From Arthrospiribacter ruber (GTDB taxonomy: Bacteria > Bacteroidota > Bacteroidia > Cytophagales > Cyclobacteriaceae), in assembly GCF_019343195.1 (NCBI RefSeq), contig NZ_RPHB01000002.1, positions 1 to 64,000 on the forward strand: a DNA stretch of 64,000 bases, written 5' to 3'. The translations under genes were made by a program, and so were the position numbers. Shown piece by piece: positions 1 through 9,596 of the stretch; position 1 is the first letter of the stretch, and every line of letters starts with the position of its first letter. Below the pieces are notes generated by a model, which saw only the letters and a list, made by a program, of their open reading frames with translations, had not been told where the DNA came from and did no database searches.

Positions 1-235
1 GCTCTGAGTTCCGCAAAATATAGAAAATTGGCATAAACCTAATGTCGCTTAAGTTTTTGTTGATGGAACTGGTAAGCCAGGAAAAGATGCTCAAGGAATT
101 GTATGAGGAAATATTACAATTATTATGAATCTTGATTTCTATTTATGAGAAAATTATTAACGTTTTTCTCCAAGTTTATAAGCAATTAAATAGGTCAATA
201 ATAAGTGATCTGAAAAATATATTCAATCTTACTAC

Positions 236-579
236 ATGATGTATAGAATGTTTTTTTGGAAGGAAAACAAAACTTGGATCATTGTAATGAGCCTTACCAG
301 AGTAAGATTTAAAAAACTGATTTTAAGCACTTGGCTTGAAAATGGATCCCAATGGATTGAAATTATTGACAATAAGGTTATTCCTTCAAAGGAAATGAGT
401 AATCCTGCCATTCTTGAAGCGATTAAAAATAAAACACCCAATCGGTTTTGGATATTGGTTGCGGAGAAGAGTGACTGTGTAGGGAATTAAACGAAATAGG
501 AATAAAAGTCTTTGGATTGGAAGGTACGAAGAGTTTGATATTTGTTTTAGGACCGCAAAGCTCAACAAATCACTTTTAG
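236..579 (+). pseudogene. Frameshifted hypothetical gene
   Basis: Seen: an open frame from ATG 236 runs to a stop at 488-490 and reads like protein up to NRFWILVAEKS. Just before that stop a second frame opens (from about 475) and continues as LNEIGIKVFGLEG to a stop at 577-579. The second segment is also protein-like, so one frameshift near 466-475 most simply explains the pair. I do not recognise the family. The gene abuts a radC remnant, which fits a decaying region. Alternatively only the first 84 codons are a real small gene. Confidence 0.35.
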
Positions 580-591
580 AAGATTCAGGCA

Positions 592-815
592 AAAAAGGAG
601 GCACCCCTCCCTCCCCTTCCTTCTACATCATGCCTTTGTCTGCAAAGCTGATTAAGCACTTCAGTAAAGATGATATGGTCCAGCACAATGATGTCCAGGT
701 GTTTCCCGGCCTCAGAGAGTTTCCTGGTCAGTCTTCTGTCTTGCTCTGATGGTTTCAAGTTTCCTGAGGGATGGTTGTGGACCAGGATCATCGAGCAGCT
801 CTGGTTTTCCAAATT
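592..815 (-). pseudogene. radC remnant (C-terminal JAB part)
   Basis: Seen: the minus strand encodes the metal-site segment SMILVHNHPSGNLKPSEQD, almost identical to the intact RadC at 24970-25626. Near 812-820 the similarity breaks off, and the sequence joins directly to DNA that in the intact locus lies about 700 bp further upstream of radC. The N-terminal two-thirds of the gene is therefore deleted. The extreme C-terminus is also changed: the last residues of the intact protein (HAYFSFADEGMM) are replaced by unrelated sequence. No working protein is expected. Confidence 0.8.
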
Positions 816-890
816 AAAAAATATGTTTAAAATATCAACACAAAAAGGTCAATAGTATTAACAATAGATATTTTCGAAATTCTTACCCTT

Positions 891-1103
891 ATGGATGAAA
901 AAGAAATACAGGTCAATAAAAGGCTGGACAGCATCATTTCATCAAATCCGGATCCCTTTCCCTTTGAGCGGATCAATAAAGGAAAGGCACTCTTAAAGCT
1001 AATGGAAGAAATCAGGAAGTACATAGAGACGGATCAATGGCTCCATTTGGGTATGATATTAAAAGAGCTGGAAAACCATGAGATACAGATCATGAAAAAA
1101 TGA
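891..1103 (+). CDS. Small hypothetical protein (paralogue of 25934-26173)
   Basis: A 70-codon frame, nearly identical to residues 10-79 of the 79-residue protein at 25934-26173. The ATG that starts the longer paralogue is ATA here, so translation would have to begin at the internal MDEKEIQVN. The protein is charged, mostly helical and has no recognised domain. The last third diverges (WLHLGMILKELENHEIQIMKK). It sits beside a radC remnant exactly as the paralogue sits beside intact radC, so the two genes were copied as one segment. It may be a functional short form or a decaying copy; lack of the original start favours decay. Confidence 0.45.
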   Translation: MDEKEIQVNKRLDSIISSNPDPFPFERINKGKALLKLMEEIRKYIETDQWLHLGMILKELENHEIQIMKK

Positions 1104-1196
1104 GCACAAACACTCAGCAATCCAACTATTTGAAGACTGATAAAGCAACCCTATTAGAACATGCTCTTCCTTGCTAGACTAGATAAACTTAAACTA

Positions 1197-2036
1197 TTAA
1201 AAATATGGAAACCAAAGCATCATTGATGCACCGAATATCCCAGTTGCCGTTACAAGGGTAAGCAAGATCAAGAGCATGGAATAAAAGACTTTTGGTAGGT
1301 CCCTACCACTTTTTTCCACCCGGAAATACATTTCCAAAAAGGCTAACGGAAGAATAAACTGTGCTGCATTTAATATGGTCAAAGCTGGCCCTTCAAATGT
1401 TTCGGGATCAAATCCTACAGGTCCTGAATTGACCAATAGCCAGAACATAAGACCTATTCTGAAAAACCAGACACCACTGGCAGCCATAAAAAGCCTGAGC
1501 CCCCATCTTCTATGGGAAGAGACCATGCTGCTTTTGGCCCGGCTGTAAACAAAGTAGGAGAAAACAATGATCAGAACACCATTGAATGCTGTAAGATTGG
1601 CATTTAACTGAGACCCCAAGGGTTTGTTGAGTAGGTTTATCAATATCCCAGTGATACTGGTCAGAAGCGCTACTCCTAGATATATTCTTCCATTTATCCT
1701 ATGAAAGGCTGGAAAATGCTTCCGTAATGCGGGAATGAGCTGCAAAGGCCCTCCTATAGTAATGACCCCTGCCATAAAAATATGCAAGAAAACTATGGCA
1801 TTGCTCCACAATCTACCTTCTTGATATCCGTGTGGCATGAAGGAATTCCAGGCTTCCCAGTCTCCCCTAAATGAAGCACCTCCATAAAGCTTTATGATAT
1901 AAGCTGCAAAGATAACCTGGCCTATGAATGCTGTAACAAACCAAATTTCTGTATTAAGTTTTAGAAGTCCTTCAGCAGAATACCTATTGAAAAGTGTTGA
2001 AATGCCATGCTTCTTTATCTGTATCGGTGAACCCAT
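1197..2036 (-). CDS. DUF2306 family integral membrane protein
   Basis: A 279-residue polytopic membrane protein with about seven hydrophobic segments (near residues 33-50, 85-105, 118-138, 150-167, 182-205, 222-240 and 255-275). The loop HRINGRIYLG, the phrase SSHRRWGLRL and conserved His residues facing the membrane resemble the DUF2306 family, whose function is unknown. The start ATG at 2034-2036 is the only good candidate. A Crp/Fnr regulator lies 55 bp upstream on the same strand and may control it. No signal peptide other than the first membrane segment is seen. Confidence 0.7.
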   Translation of the reverse strand: MGSPIQIKKHGISTLFNRYSAEGLLKLNTEIWFVTAFIGQVIFAAYIIKLYGGASFRGDWEAWNSFMPHGYQEGRLWSNAIVFLHIFMAGVITIGGPLQLIPALRKHFPAFHRINGRIYLGVALLTSITGILINLLNKPLGSQLNANLTAFNGVLIIVFSYFVYSRAKSSMVSSHRRWGLRLFMAASGVWFFRIGLMFWLLVNSGPVGFDPETFEGPALTILNAAQFILPLAFLEMYFRVEKSGRDLPKVFYSMLLILLTLVTATGIFGASMMLWFPYF

Positions 2037-2091
2037 ATTTTTGAATTTTCACCAATTTGACAAAATGATTATAGCTTACACTTGACAAATG

Positions 2092-2667
2092 TTAAGAAAT
2101 CAATTGCCTCCTGATGCGGCTCAGGCTTTCGGGCCGGATACCTAAGAATGAGGCTATATAGACGAGGGGGACGTTTCGGTTTATCATGGGATTTTTTTGG
2201 ACAAAAGCTCTATATCGCTCTTCAGCGGTAAGGTTGCCCATTTCTGTCAACCTCTTTTTGTCTTCTTCAAGAAAATGTTGAAGGATCAAAATGGTGTAAT
2301 CCTTTAGTATTGTGCTTTCTTTTAGCATGATATTTATATCATCCCTTTTGACCCTTAAAATGTCACAGGCTGTAATGCACTGAAGGTTTTCATCAGAAGG
2401 TCTTCTTTCCATCATTGCCAAATAGCTGCTAAAAAATCTGGGGCCTTCATTGATATCAACGGTGACTTCGAGACCTTTTTCATTTACATGAAAATTCCTC
2501 ATGTGGCCGGACACTATAAAATTCTGATAGTCATGGACTGTACCCGCTTTTTCTATCAATTCCCCTTTGGAATAAGTAAAAGGCCTAAAATACTGAAGGC
2601 AAAGCTCCTTGTCTTTTGCTGTCATAGGGATCATTTGCTCTACAGTATCGAATAATGCCTGATGCAT
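2092..2667 (-). CDS. Crp/Fnr family transcriptional regulator
   Basis: A 191-residue protein starting at ATG 2665-2667; the open frame runs 19 codons further upstream, but that part is hydrophobic and unlike the family. The N-terminal ~120 residues match a cyclic-nucleotide-binding-like beta roll (GELIEKAGTVHDYQNFIVSG). The C-terminus holds a helix-turn-helix (VYIASFLGIRPESLSRIRR). In Bacteroidota this subgroup is common and the effector is usually unknown. It probably regulates itself or the DUF2306 gene downstream on the same strand. Confidence 0.8.
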   Translation of the reverse strand: MHQALFDTVEQMIPMTAKDKELCLQYFRPFTYSKGELIEKAGTVHDYQNFIVSGHMRNFHVNEKGLEVTVDINEGPRFFSSYLAMMERRPSDENLQCITACDILRVKRDDINIMLKESTILKDYTILILQHFLEEDKKRLTEMGNLTAEERYRAFVQKNPMINRNVPLVYIASFLGIRPESLSRIRRQLIS

Positions 2668-3002
2668 AAATAAAATTGGTTTGAAAATCCAAACTAAGCT
2701 AAAGCACAAAATCAGAATACACAAAAAAAAACGTGGTTGTTTATTGGTTCTAATTTTAATCTAAAATCCATTGAAAAAAACTCCCTAGATTTTCACTATT
2801 TTCTATCTCCTCAAGTTTGCATTATATGAATTGTAAATTCATTCCTATAAAAAGGCTTTGTTGCAAATTAAGCCTTCTTGAATAAAGGTTCATATAACTT
2901 TTTAGTACAATTAATTTTTAAATATAAACACAAAAAAAGCACCTCTCTAAAAGAAAGGTGCTTTACAAATTCCATTGACACTTTGCTTGGGAATTTAAAA
3001 AC
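2668..3002. other. Intergenic region between Crp/Fnr and susD
   Basis: An AT-rich spacer of 335 bp. The right end carries the terminator of the susCD operon (2932-2964). The left part should contain the promoter of the Crp/Fnr gene, but no clear TAnnTTTG motif was found. No open frame of interest. Confidence 0.6.
2932..2964 (-). terminator. Rho-independent terminator of susCD operon
   Basis: Read on the minus strand, AAAGCACCTT pairs with AGGTGCTTT around a short loop and is followed by a run of seven T. It lies 39 bp downstream of the SusD stop codon at 3003-3005. Confidence 0.8.
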
Positions 3003-4661
3003 CTAATACCCGTTGTTCTGGGTAACGTTTTCATTCCCAACAATATCAATGTATAGCTGTGGGATAGGAAAGTACTCATGTTTTCCTTTGACAAACCTTC
3101 CATTAGTAAGATGAGAGCGTAGATTTTTCTCTGAATCAAAGTAAGTGTTCATTACTTCGTCAGCTATCTCCCATCTGACAAGATCGAAGAACCTATGTCC
3201 TTCCATGGCAAGTTCAAGCCTTCTTTCCAACCTTACTGCATTCCTGGCTACATCCGGGTTGTTCCATGGGGTTTGGTAGCTGTCTATGGCATACTTGGCT
3301 GCAGGCATTTGGCTGTTAAGAGCCAAAACAGGCTTAGTATTTTTGGCCCTGATCCTGACTTGGTTCACCAATTCTCTGGCTCCTTCCAAATTGCCAGTTT
3401 CTACCAGAGCTTCTGCTTTCCAAAGCAGAAGGTCCGGATATCGTATCACATAATAGTTAAGCGAGCTTATGTACGGCCATACCTTTACCTGAAGACTGGA
3501 CAAAGCCGATACGATCCTTTTTTTGGGACCATATGGACCATAAGTACTCAGGTCTCTTGCCCAGGACGCTTCATAATTGATCCCCAGATCTAGGTAAGGA
3601 ATACCTGGTCTTCCCACAGTATGGTCCAATCTTGGGTCCACATAATCCAGTTCAGAAAGGTTATTTCCGGCAACAGGAATACCTGATTGATCAACTTTAT
3701 AGGCATTTATAAGGTTTTGGCTTGGCCTGTGAAAGCCATATTGCGGGTAGTGTGGGCCTCCCGGAGCTGAAAGTCTATCCCCAATAGCACCGTTAAAATG
3801 TCTTGGTTCTCCATCATTTACGGAAAACTGGACTGCAAAAATTATTTCCTCACTGTTATCGTTTTCCGGAAGAAATACATCTCGAAAGTCATCCAGCAGT
3901 CTATACTTTCCCGAATTGATTACTTCATCTGCTTCCTGAATGGTTTCATTCCATTTTTTCTGAAAAACGTATGTTTTAGCAAGGTAGGCTGAGGCAGTGT
4001 AGCGATTTGGTCTACCTATGTCTTGTTGGCTATCCGGAAGAAGGTTTTTGGCATTTCTAAAATCTGTTTCAATTTTTGACCAAAGCTCCGTATCTGTAAG
4101 ATCTTTATTGCCTTTGTAGAATGAGTCTATTTCGATATCCCCTTCATCAAGAAACGGAACATTTTTATAGATTTTTTTCAATTCAAAATAATAATGGCCT
4201 CTAAGAAACAGCAGTTCTCCTGTCCTTACATCTTTCAACTGGGCATTAAAACCTTCCGAATTTCCCAGAAGGTACAATGCATAGTTTGTCCTTTTTATTC
4301 CTTCATACAATGCCAGCCATTTTCTTTGGACATCGGCAATAACAGGCGTTGTATTGAAGATTTCCATTTGGTGGATCTGGTTTTGATCGCCTGTACCTCC
4401 CCCTCCTTTGTAGCAGTCATCGGAAACGGCATCCCCGAAGCTCCAGTTGGAAGCGGGAGAATTAAAACCACTTGTGGCATTGTCAAACTGACCGTTCAAT
4501 ACGCTGTAAGCAGCAATTATGGCTCTTTCCACATTTTCAGGCCTGGTCATTTCAGCGGGAGAAACTTCTCCAAACGGTACTTCTTCCAAAAACTCCTGGG
4601 AACATGCCAACGTAAGCATTGCTCCCAAAATGCATAAGAATATTATTCTGTAAGATTTCAT
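3003..4661 (-). CDS. SusD/RagB family nutrient-binding lipoprotein
   Basis: A surface lipoprotein of about 552 residues that pairs with the SusC receptor upstream. I start it at ATG 4659-4661 rather than 33 bases earlier, because this gives a standard signal ending LTLAC at Cys20. The N-terminal SusD-like segment (FLEEVPFGEVSPAE, repeated TPR-like helices) and the RagB-type C-terminus with LERRLELAMEGHRFFDLVRW are family hallmarks. The end NVTQNNGY is also typical. The start lies 10 bp after the susC stop, so the two are cotranscribed. The ligand cannot be told; no glycosidase is in this operon. Confidence 0.92.
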   Translation of the reverse strand: MKSYRIIFLCILGAMLTLACSQEFLEEVPFGEVSPAEMTRPENVERAIIAAYSVLNGQFDNATSGFNSPASNWSFGDAVSDDCYKGGGGTGDQNQIHQMEIFNTTPVIADVQRKWLALYEGIKRTNYALYLLGNSEGFNAQLKDVRTGELLFLRGHYYFELKKIYKNVPFLDEGDIEIDSFYKGNKDLTDTELWSKIETDFRNAKNLLPDSQQDIGRPNRYTASAYLAKTYVFQKKWNETIQEADEVINSGKYRLLDDFRDVFLPENDNSEEIIFAVQFSVNDGEPRHFNGAIGDRLSAPGGPHYPQYGFHRPSQNLINAYKVDQSGIPVAGNNLSELDYVDPRLDHTVGRPGIPYLDLGINYEASWARDLSTYGPYGPKKRIVSALSSLQVKVWPYISSLNYYVIRYPDLLLWKAEALVETGNLEGARELVNQVRIRAKNTKPVLALNSQMPAAKYAIDSYQTPWNNPDVARNAVRLERRLELAMEGHRFFDLVRWEIADEVMNTYFDSEKNLRSHLTNGRFVKGKHEYFPIPQLYIDIVGNENVTQNNGY

Positions 4662-4671
4662 TTCTCTTGAT

Positions 4672-7600
4672 TTAAAGTTTGATGTTGAGGCCAAGAATTA
4701 TTGTTCTGGAGGGAGGGTATACACCTCTATCCACTCCAATGTCCAGGTTTCTATTGGAGCTGGAGTAATTTTGAAGGCCGATTTCAGGGGTCATACCGCT
4801 GTAATTGGTCAGGGTAAAGAGGTTGTTTGTCTGTCCATAAACCCTAAGTTCAAGTCCTCCCAGTTTATGAGGAGGAATGTTGTACCCAATTTGCAGGTTG
4901 TTCAGCTTGATAAATGATGCTTGTTCCACAAAAAATGAAGAGGGCCTGATATTTTCATTTTGATCATCAAGGCTAAGTCTTGGGATTGTAGCTCCCGGAT
5001 TTTCGGGGGTCCATGCTCCCAATAGATCTGCAGATTTGTTGTAAGCAGACTGGTTAAAGAAGTGGGTTTTGTATTTGGTAAGGTTATAGATATCCTGACC
5101 AAAAGATCCGTTGAAGAAGAGGTTAAGGTCAAAATTCTTGTAATTGAAATTGGCATTAAATCCTATAATTGCTTTGGGATGGGGAGAACCTATTACAGTC
5201 CTGTCATTGGCATCAATTACCCCATCTCCATTTACGTCTCTAAAAATAAGATCGCCGGGTTGGGCATTCGGTTGTAGACCATAAGACTCAACCTCTTCCA
5301 CTGATTGAAAAATACCTATGGCATCATGGCCAAAGAAGGAGCCAATGGCCTGTCCGGGCAAAGTTCGGGACACCTCCTGACCAAAATTAACTGAATGAAG
5401 GGAAGAGCCTGGAATTCCAAGATAACTTACTCCATCACTGAGCTCCATGAGTTCATTTCTGTAGAAGGAATAGTTCAGACCCAGATTGTAATACAAAGCC
5501 CCTGCATTTCCGGAATATTTGGCACCGATCTCCAGCCCTGTATTTCTCATTTTTCCGCCATTTGTCCAAACGCCGTCATTTGTCCCCCCATATGTCGGTG
5601 GTATTGGAGCATATACTAAAAGATTGTCAGTAATTTTATTGAAATAATCCATAGAAACAGACAACCTGTTTTCAAACAGTTCAACATCCACACCAATTCC
5701 GGACTGTGTGGTCGTTTCCCAGGTCAGGTTGGCATTAGCTACTCTTGTTTCCACGAGGCCTATCGCAACACTTTCCTGTGCACCATCTATGGCATAGTTG
5801 GAATGATGGATATTGTTCTGAAAGCTTGCAAGGCTTGAGTAGGCAGGAAGTTGCTGATTCCCTGTCATCCCCCAGTTAACCCTGACTTTCAGCTCATTGA
5901 CACTTCTTCCCAGGTCAATGAAATTTTCTTCACTTACTCTCCATCCAGCTGAAAACGCGGGGAAAATATCCCATTTGTTATTGGAAAGTCTTGAGGTACC
6001 GTCATATCTTACTGTTGCAGAAAGCAAATATTTATCGGCGAAGGAATAGTTCACTTTCCCGAAATATGAAAGTAAATTCCATTGGTCGGCAACCCCTGTA
6101 TTCTGTTGGTTATCTGTACCATAACTCAGGTACCTGAAATTTGGGTCTTCATAGAGAAACCCTTCCCTGTATGCAGATTTTGATTCAGCGTATTGTTCAA
6201 TGGCTTCCTGTCCCAGAAGGAAATCCAGTCTGTTTTTTCCTGATTCTATACTATAATTCAGGGTATTGGTCCATGCCAGCTGATAATAAAATGAGCTGTT
6301 ATCTGATAGGCTGTTTACTACTCTTAATGATAAAATTTCATCATACAAAGGGGCGAATGCCCTTCTGTTATAGTTTTCATAATCCAGACCCAGGTTTGTT
6401 CGGAAAGAGAGGTTTTTAAGGATTTCGGCTTCTCCATAAATATTGCCCAGAACCTTTATCCTGTTTCTGGTATTGTCCTTTTGTCTGGTCAATGAGCCCA
6501 GAGGATTGGCAATATCATTAAGAGGGTTACCTGCAAAATTTCCTTCAGTATCCCTTACTGGCACGATTGAGGGAAACTGAAACGCATCATATACTATACT
6601 TCCAAGTGAGCTATTGATTCCAACATCATTGGTTCTAGTCAGAGATGTGGTAAAATTCTGACCTATGGTAATGCGGTTCTTTATTCTGTATTCTGAATTG
6701 TATCTTATTGAAAACCGGTCAAAGCCGGTATGTCTTATAATTCCCTCCTGATTAAAGTATCCAAGGCCGAGCAGTTGTCTGGAATTTTCATCCCCTTTGG
6801 ACACATTCAAATTATAAGAGTTCACTTTGGCATTTTGAAAAATCTCTCTGACCCAGTCGGTATCTCCGGAAGGAATTGTTTCAGCCTGGTTCAGGAAAAT
6901 GGGAATCTGTGCCCTTTGAGGGTTATTTCCATAAATATCCGAAGTTGGATTTCTTCCATCGTTTAAAGATGCCTGCCAAAGCATGTCTCCATATTGTTGG
7001 GCGGAAAGCATTCTTGGCAAATTGAAGGCCTGTTGAATCCCGGAATACGCATCCAGGCTAACTGAAGTTTCTTCGCTCCTACCTTTTTTTGTTGTGATAA
7101 TAACCACCCCGTTTGCAGCCCTTGAGCCATATATGGAAGCGGCAGAAGCATCTTTGAGTACTTGCAGGGACTCAATATCCTGGGGGTTGATTGAATTGAG
7201 CCCACCTGAGATTGGTGTACCGTCCACCACATAGAGCGGATCATTGTTGTTGACGGTTCCAAAACCCCTGATCCTGATTGAAACATTACCACCTGGACCA
7301 TTATCAGAGAGCACTTGAACTCCTGGAGCCCTGCCCGCAAGCATGTTTTCGACATTGGCCACCGGAATATTCTTAATTTCATCCATGTTAACCACTGCAA
7401 CAGCACCTGTCAGGTCCTTTTTTCGTTGGACATCATAGCCCATTACAACAAATTCTTCCAGAAGGTCTCCTTCTTCTTCTAGATATACAAGGATTGAAGT
7501 TTCATTGCTTATCGCAACATGCTGACTTCTGAAGCCTATATATGAGATGATCAGTTCCTTGGTCTCATCAGGGACCATGATCAAAAACTCCCCTTCAAGG

Positions 7601-7848
7601 TCAGTAATAGTACCAATATTTGTTTCGGGAACGAATACAGAAGCACCTACTACGGGTTCATTCCTTTTTGCATCGAGGACTTTTCCCCTGAGTTCCTTTT
7701 GATACAAGAGGTTATAGGTATCCGGAGAACCTTTCAATGTCGGGCTTAGATTCCCGGCGAAAGATGAATGACAGATAAGTACCAAAAATAGCACTATCCG
7801 CAAGCTACTGATTGCAGTATACCTGCTTTTAAGTAAAATAAAATTCAT
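4672..7848 (-). CDS. SusC/RagA family TonB-dependent outer-membrane transporter
   Basis: A 1058-residue receptor. Residues 1-31 form the signal peptide, a CarboxypepD_reg domain spans about 52-130 (GKVLDAKRNEPVVGASVFV), and a plug domain follows with the SusC signature DPLYVVDGTPISGG and SIYGSRAANGVVIITT. The rest is a 22-strand-type barrel ending in RTIILGLNIKL. It imports a TonB-energised ligand handed over by the SusD encoded next. There is no STN domain, so it is not expected to signal through an anti-sigma factor, unlike the SusC at 11259-14570. The operon is susC-susD only, with about 800 bp of leader DNA. Confidence 0.95.
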   Translation of the reverse strand: MNFILLKSRYTAISSLRIVLFLVLICHSSFAGNLSPTLKGSPDTYNLLYQKELRGKVLDAKRNEPVVGASVFVPETNIGTITDLEGEFLIMVPDETKELIISYIGFRSQHVAISNETSILVYLEEEGDLLEEFVVMGYDVQRKKDLTGAVAVVNMDEIKNIPVANVENMLAGRAPGVQVLSDNGPGGNVSIRIRGFGTVNNNDPLYVVDGTPISGGLNSINPQDIESLQVLKDASAASIYGSRAANGVVIITTKKGRSEETSVSLDAYSGIQQAFNLPRMLSAQQYGDMLWQASLNDGRNPTSDIYGNNPQRAQIPIFLNQAETIPSGDTDWVREIFQNAKVNSYNLNVSKGDENSRQLLGLGYFNQEGIIRHTGFDRFSIRYNSEYRIKNRITIGQNFTTSLTRTNDVGINSSLGSIVYDAFQFPSIVPVRDTEGNFAGNPLNDIANPLGSLTRQKDNTRNRIKVLGNIYGEAEILKNLSFRTNLGLDYENYNRRAFAPLYDEILSLRVVNSLSDNSSFYYQLAWTNTLNYSIESGKNRLDFLLGQEAIEQYAESKSAYREGFLYEDPNFRYLSYGTDNQQNTGVADQWNLLSYFGKVNYSFADKYLLSATVRYDGTSRLSNNKWDIFPAFSAGWRVSEENFIDLGRSVNELKVRVNWGMTGNQQLPAYSSLASFQNNIHHSNYAIDGAQESVAIGLVETRVANANLTWETTTQSGIGVDVELFENRLSVSMDYFNKITDNLLVYAPIPPTYGGTNDGVWTNGGKMRNTGLEIGAKYSGNAGALYYNLGLNYSFYRNELMELSDGVSYLGIPGSSLHSVNFGQEVSRTLPGQAIGSFFGHDAIGIFQSVEEVESYGLQPNAQPGDLIFRDVNGDGVIDANDRTVIGSPHPKAIIGFNANFNYKNFDLNLFFNGSFGQDIYNLTKYKTHFFNQSAYNKSADLLGAWTPENPGATIPRLSLDDQNENIRPSSFFVEQASFIKLNNLQIGYNIPPHKLGGLELRVYGQTNNLFTLTNYSGMTPEIGLQNYSSSNRNLDIGVDRGVYPPSRTIILGLNIKL

Positions 7849-7893
7849 AAATTTAAATGTTAATGTTATAAGTCGTTTTATAGCTTAATTCTT

Positions 7894-7919
7894 AACCGGG
7901 TTGTTGGCGCAGCCCGGTT
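7894..7919 (-). promoter_or_regulatory. GC-rich hairpin upstream of susC
   Basis: Perfect 7-bp arms AACCGGG/CCCGGTT enclose a 12-base loop, about 45-70 bases before the susC ATG on the minus strand. It could be part of the 5' leader (attenuator or stability element) or an operator dyad. No T-run follows on the minus strand. Confidence 0.35.
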
Positions 7920-8577
7920 TTCTCATTTTGTTTGTTTCATAGGCTTACATAGGATTAGGTTTTTCAGATATTCTTTCAAGCAATGATATTGATGGCCACA
8001 GCTCCAAAACTTTGGACTGAAAAAATTCTTTATAATTTGGCTTTAACCGGACATAGTGAACTCATCAGATATCATTCTGCAAATCTATTTTTAATAAACA
8101 TTTCGTTTATACCAGTTCAGGTTATGCTTATTTTATTTTATGTGCAGGTTATTTCAAGAAATCAGAAAAAAACTTAACTAATATTTAATTGTAAATAATT
8201 GGTAATATTAAAAATTTTCAATTAAGTTAATTTAAATAAACTTTTTTTTTAAATAAATGACATTGTTTTTATTTGGAAGGTCAATTCTCCATGAGTTCAG
8301 TTCATAAAAAAGATAGGCCTGTATCGGGAACAATAATTGATTTTTGCAAAAGGTTCTATTATGAATCGGAGTAGAACTTTAAGTTAAGTCTGGATACTTA
8401 TACATCAGTAAAAATCAAGAAAATTTTAATAAACAGGATGAACAAGTCAAATCTATTGAATAGATATAATTGCTTTCCAAGAATGAGGTAGGGTCAAAAA
8501 AGTTTTGAAATTCGCAGATGGATTTTGAATAATTTTAATCAGTCATTCTATCCAAACTTTTGGTTTTCGATTAAAAG

Positions 8578-8613
8578 AAATTCCGGATGAAAACGTTTAA
8601 TCATCCGGAATTT
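8578..8613 (-). terminator. Terminator after phosphatase gene
   Basis: A perfect 13-bp stem AAATTCCGGATGA/TCATCCGGAATTT with a 10-base loop, followed on the minus strand by TTTCTTTTAA. It lies 43 bp past the phosphatase stop codon and ends the ECF-sigma operon. The stem is symmetrical and could also act on plus-strand transcripts. Confidence 0.75.
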
Positions 8614-8656
8614 CAGATTATAGAGAAAAACTCTTTATCGATAAATACATTTAAGA

Positions 8657-9592
8657 CTACTTTTCAATTTTGCTATGGTAGAGTGTTACTCCACTCTTAT
8701 TGATGACATCAAACTCAATTTTCTCTTCAGTCAAGGAAAATAGGATAAAGCCTGGCTCTGATGCGGTGAACTTTGTATATGGCAGCGTATCACTTTGGGT
8801 AACTTCTGATGCCGACCCAGAAATCACCTGTTTGATTCCGTTATGCTCAAGGTATTGAAGGCTGTGGTCATGGCCGCTGATGTAAAGATCTACTTCTGAA
8901 TGCCTTAACAAATTTTCCAATGATTTTCTAATGGACCTGGTGTCATAACCATTGGTCCTTCCACCTGTATATACAGGGTGATGACCTACTACGATTTTCC
9001 AGGCAATTTCGTCATCTTCTTCTTCAATGAGTTTCTTCATCCACTTTTTTTGGGCTAAGGAGTCGGACTTGGCAACATTGGGACCGTAGATAGAATTGGC
9101 ATAAAATTCTGGGATGAGGCTATTGGTATCTATATAAATGAACAAAGCCTTTTTTCTACTTCCTTTTATAGGAATAGTTTTGGAGTAATACCTATCAGGC
9201 ATGTTCCATCTTCTGGAAATGCGGGAGTATTCCACCTGGGCATCCGGGTCACCGAGGTAATCATGATTTCCTAAAATAGCGTACCAATCTATCTGAAGAT
9301 GATAGCTTTTATAAATATCTTCAAATGAATATTTCCACAAGGGGTCAAGGATACTTCTGACACCATTAGGGTAGAAATTATCACCTGATGAAATGATAAA
9401 ATCGGGTTTATATTTTTTCACCTGATGGAGAAGTTGATCAGCAACTTCCAGCTGCTGATCATCTCCATTTCTCCCCCAGTCACCAATAACTATGAATTTA
9501 TTGGATCTAACAGTTGGGTCAATTGTCTGTGATTCAACCCTTAATACCAAGCCTGAAAATATCAAACAGAATATTAATAACCTTTTCAGCAT
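8657..9592 (-). CDS. Secreted purple-acid-phosphatase-like metallophosphoesterase
   Basis: A 311-residue calcineurin-like phosphoesterase of the tartrate-resistant (ACP5) type with an N-terminal signal peptide (about 1-21). All metal-binding blocks are visible: GDWG at 37-40, GDNFY at 70-74, GNHD at 108-111, GHHP at 203-206 and GHDH at 240-243. Tyr74 in the second block is the Fe(III)-ligating tyrosine that marks purple acid phosphatases. It probably removes phosphate from organic phosphate esters in the periplasm or at the surface. It starts 4 bp after susD and is the last gene of the ECF-sigma operon, which suggests that the SusCD ligand is phosphorylated or that the enzyme releases phosphate from it (inference). 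Confidence 0.88.
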   Translation of the reverse strand: MLKRLLIFCLIFSGLVLRVESQTIDPTVRSNKFIVIGDWGRNGDDQQLEVADQLLHQVKKYKPDFIISSGDNFYPNGVRSILDPLWKYSFEDIYKSYHLQIDWYAILGNHDYLGDPDAQVEYSRISRRWNMPDRYYSKTIPIKGSRKKALFIYIDTNSLIPEFYANSIYGPNVAKSDSLAQKKWMKKLIEEEDDEIAWKIVVGHHPVYTGGRTNGYDTRSIRKSLENLLRHSEVDLYISGHDHSLQYLEHNGIKQVISGSASEVTQSDTLPYTKFTASEPGFILFSLTEEKIEFDVINKSGVTLYHSKIEK

Positions 9593-9596
9593 AACT

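Larger units (their letters stand above)
7849..8656. other. Long intergenic region upstream of susC
   Basis: 808 bp with no convincing gene. A 64-codon plus-strand frame (7983-8177) looks like chance coding of AT-rich DNA. It holds the susC leader hairpin (7894-7919), the terminator of the upstream phosphatase operon (8578-8613) and presumably the susC promoter, which I cannot place. Confidence 0.6.

Noticed and set aside
42-128. 29-codon frame at the window start
   Set aside because: Too short, no features; probably chance or the tail of something outside the window.
4194-4637. Long plus-strand frame opposite susD
   Set aside because: Antisense shadow of a well-supported SusD gene. Similar long antisense frames opposite other genes were discarded for the same reason.
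7983-8177. 64-codon plus-strand frame in the susC upstream region
   Set aside because: Low-complexity hydrophobic translation in AT-rich DNA, no homologous feel, no promoter or operon context.
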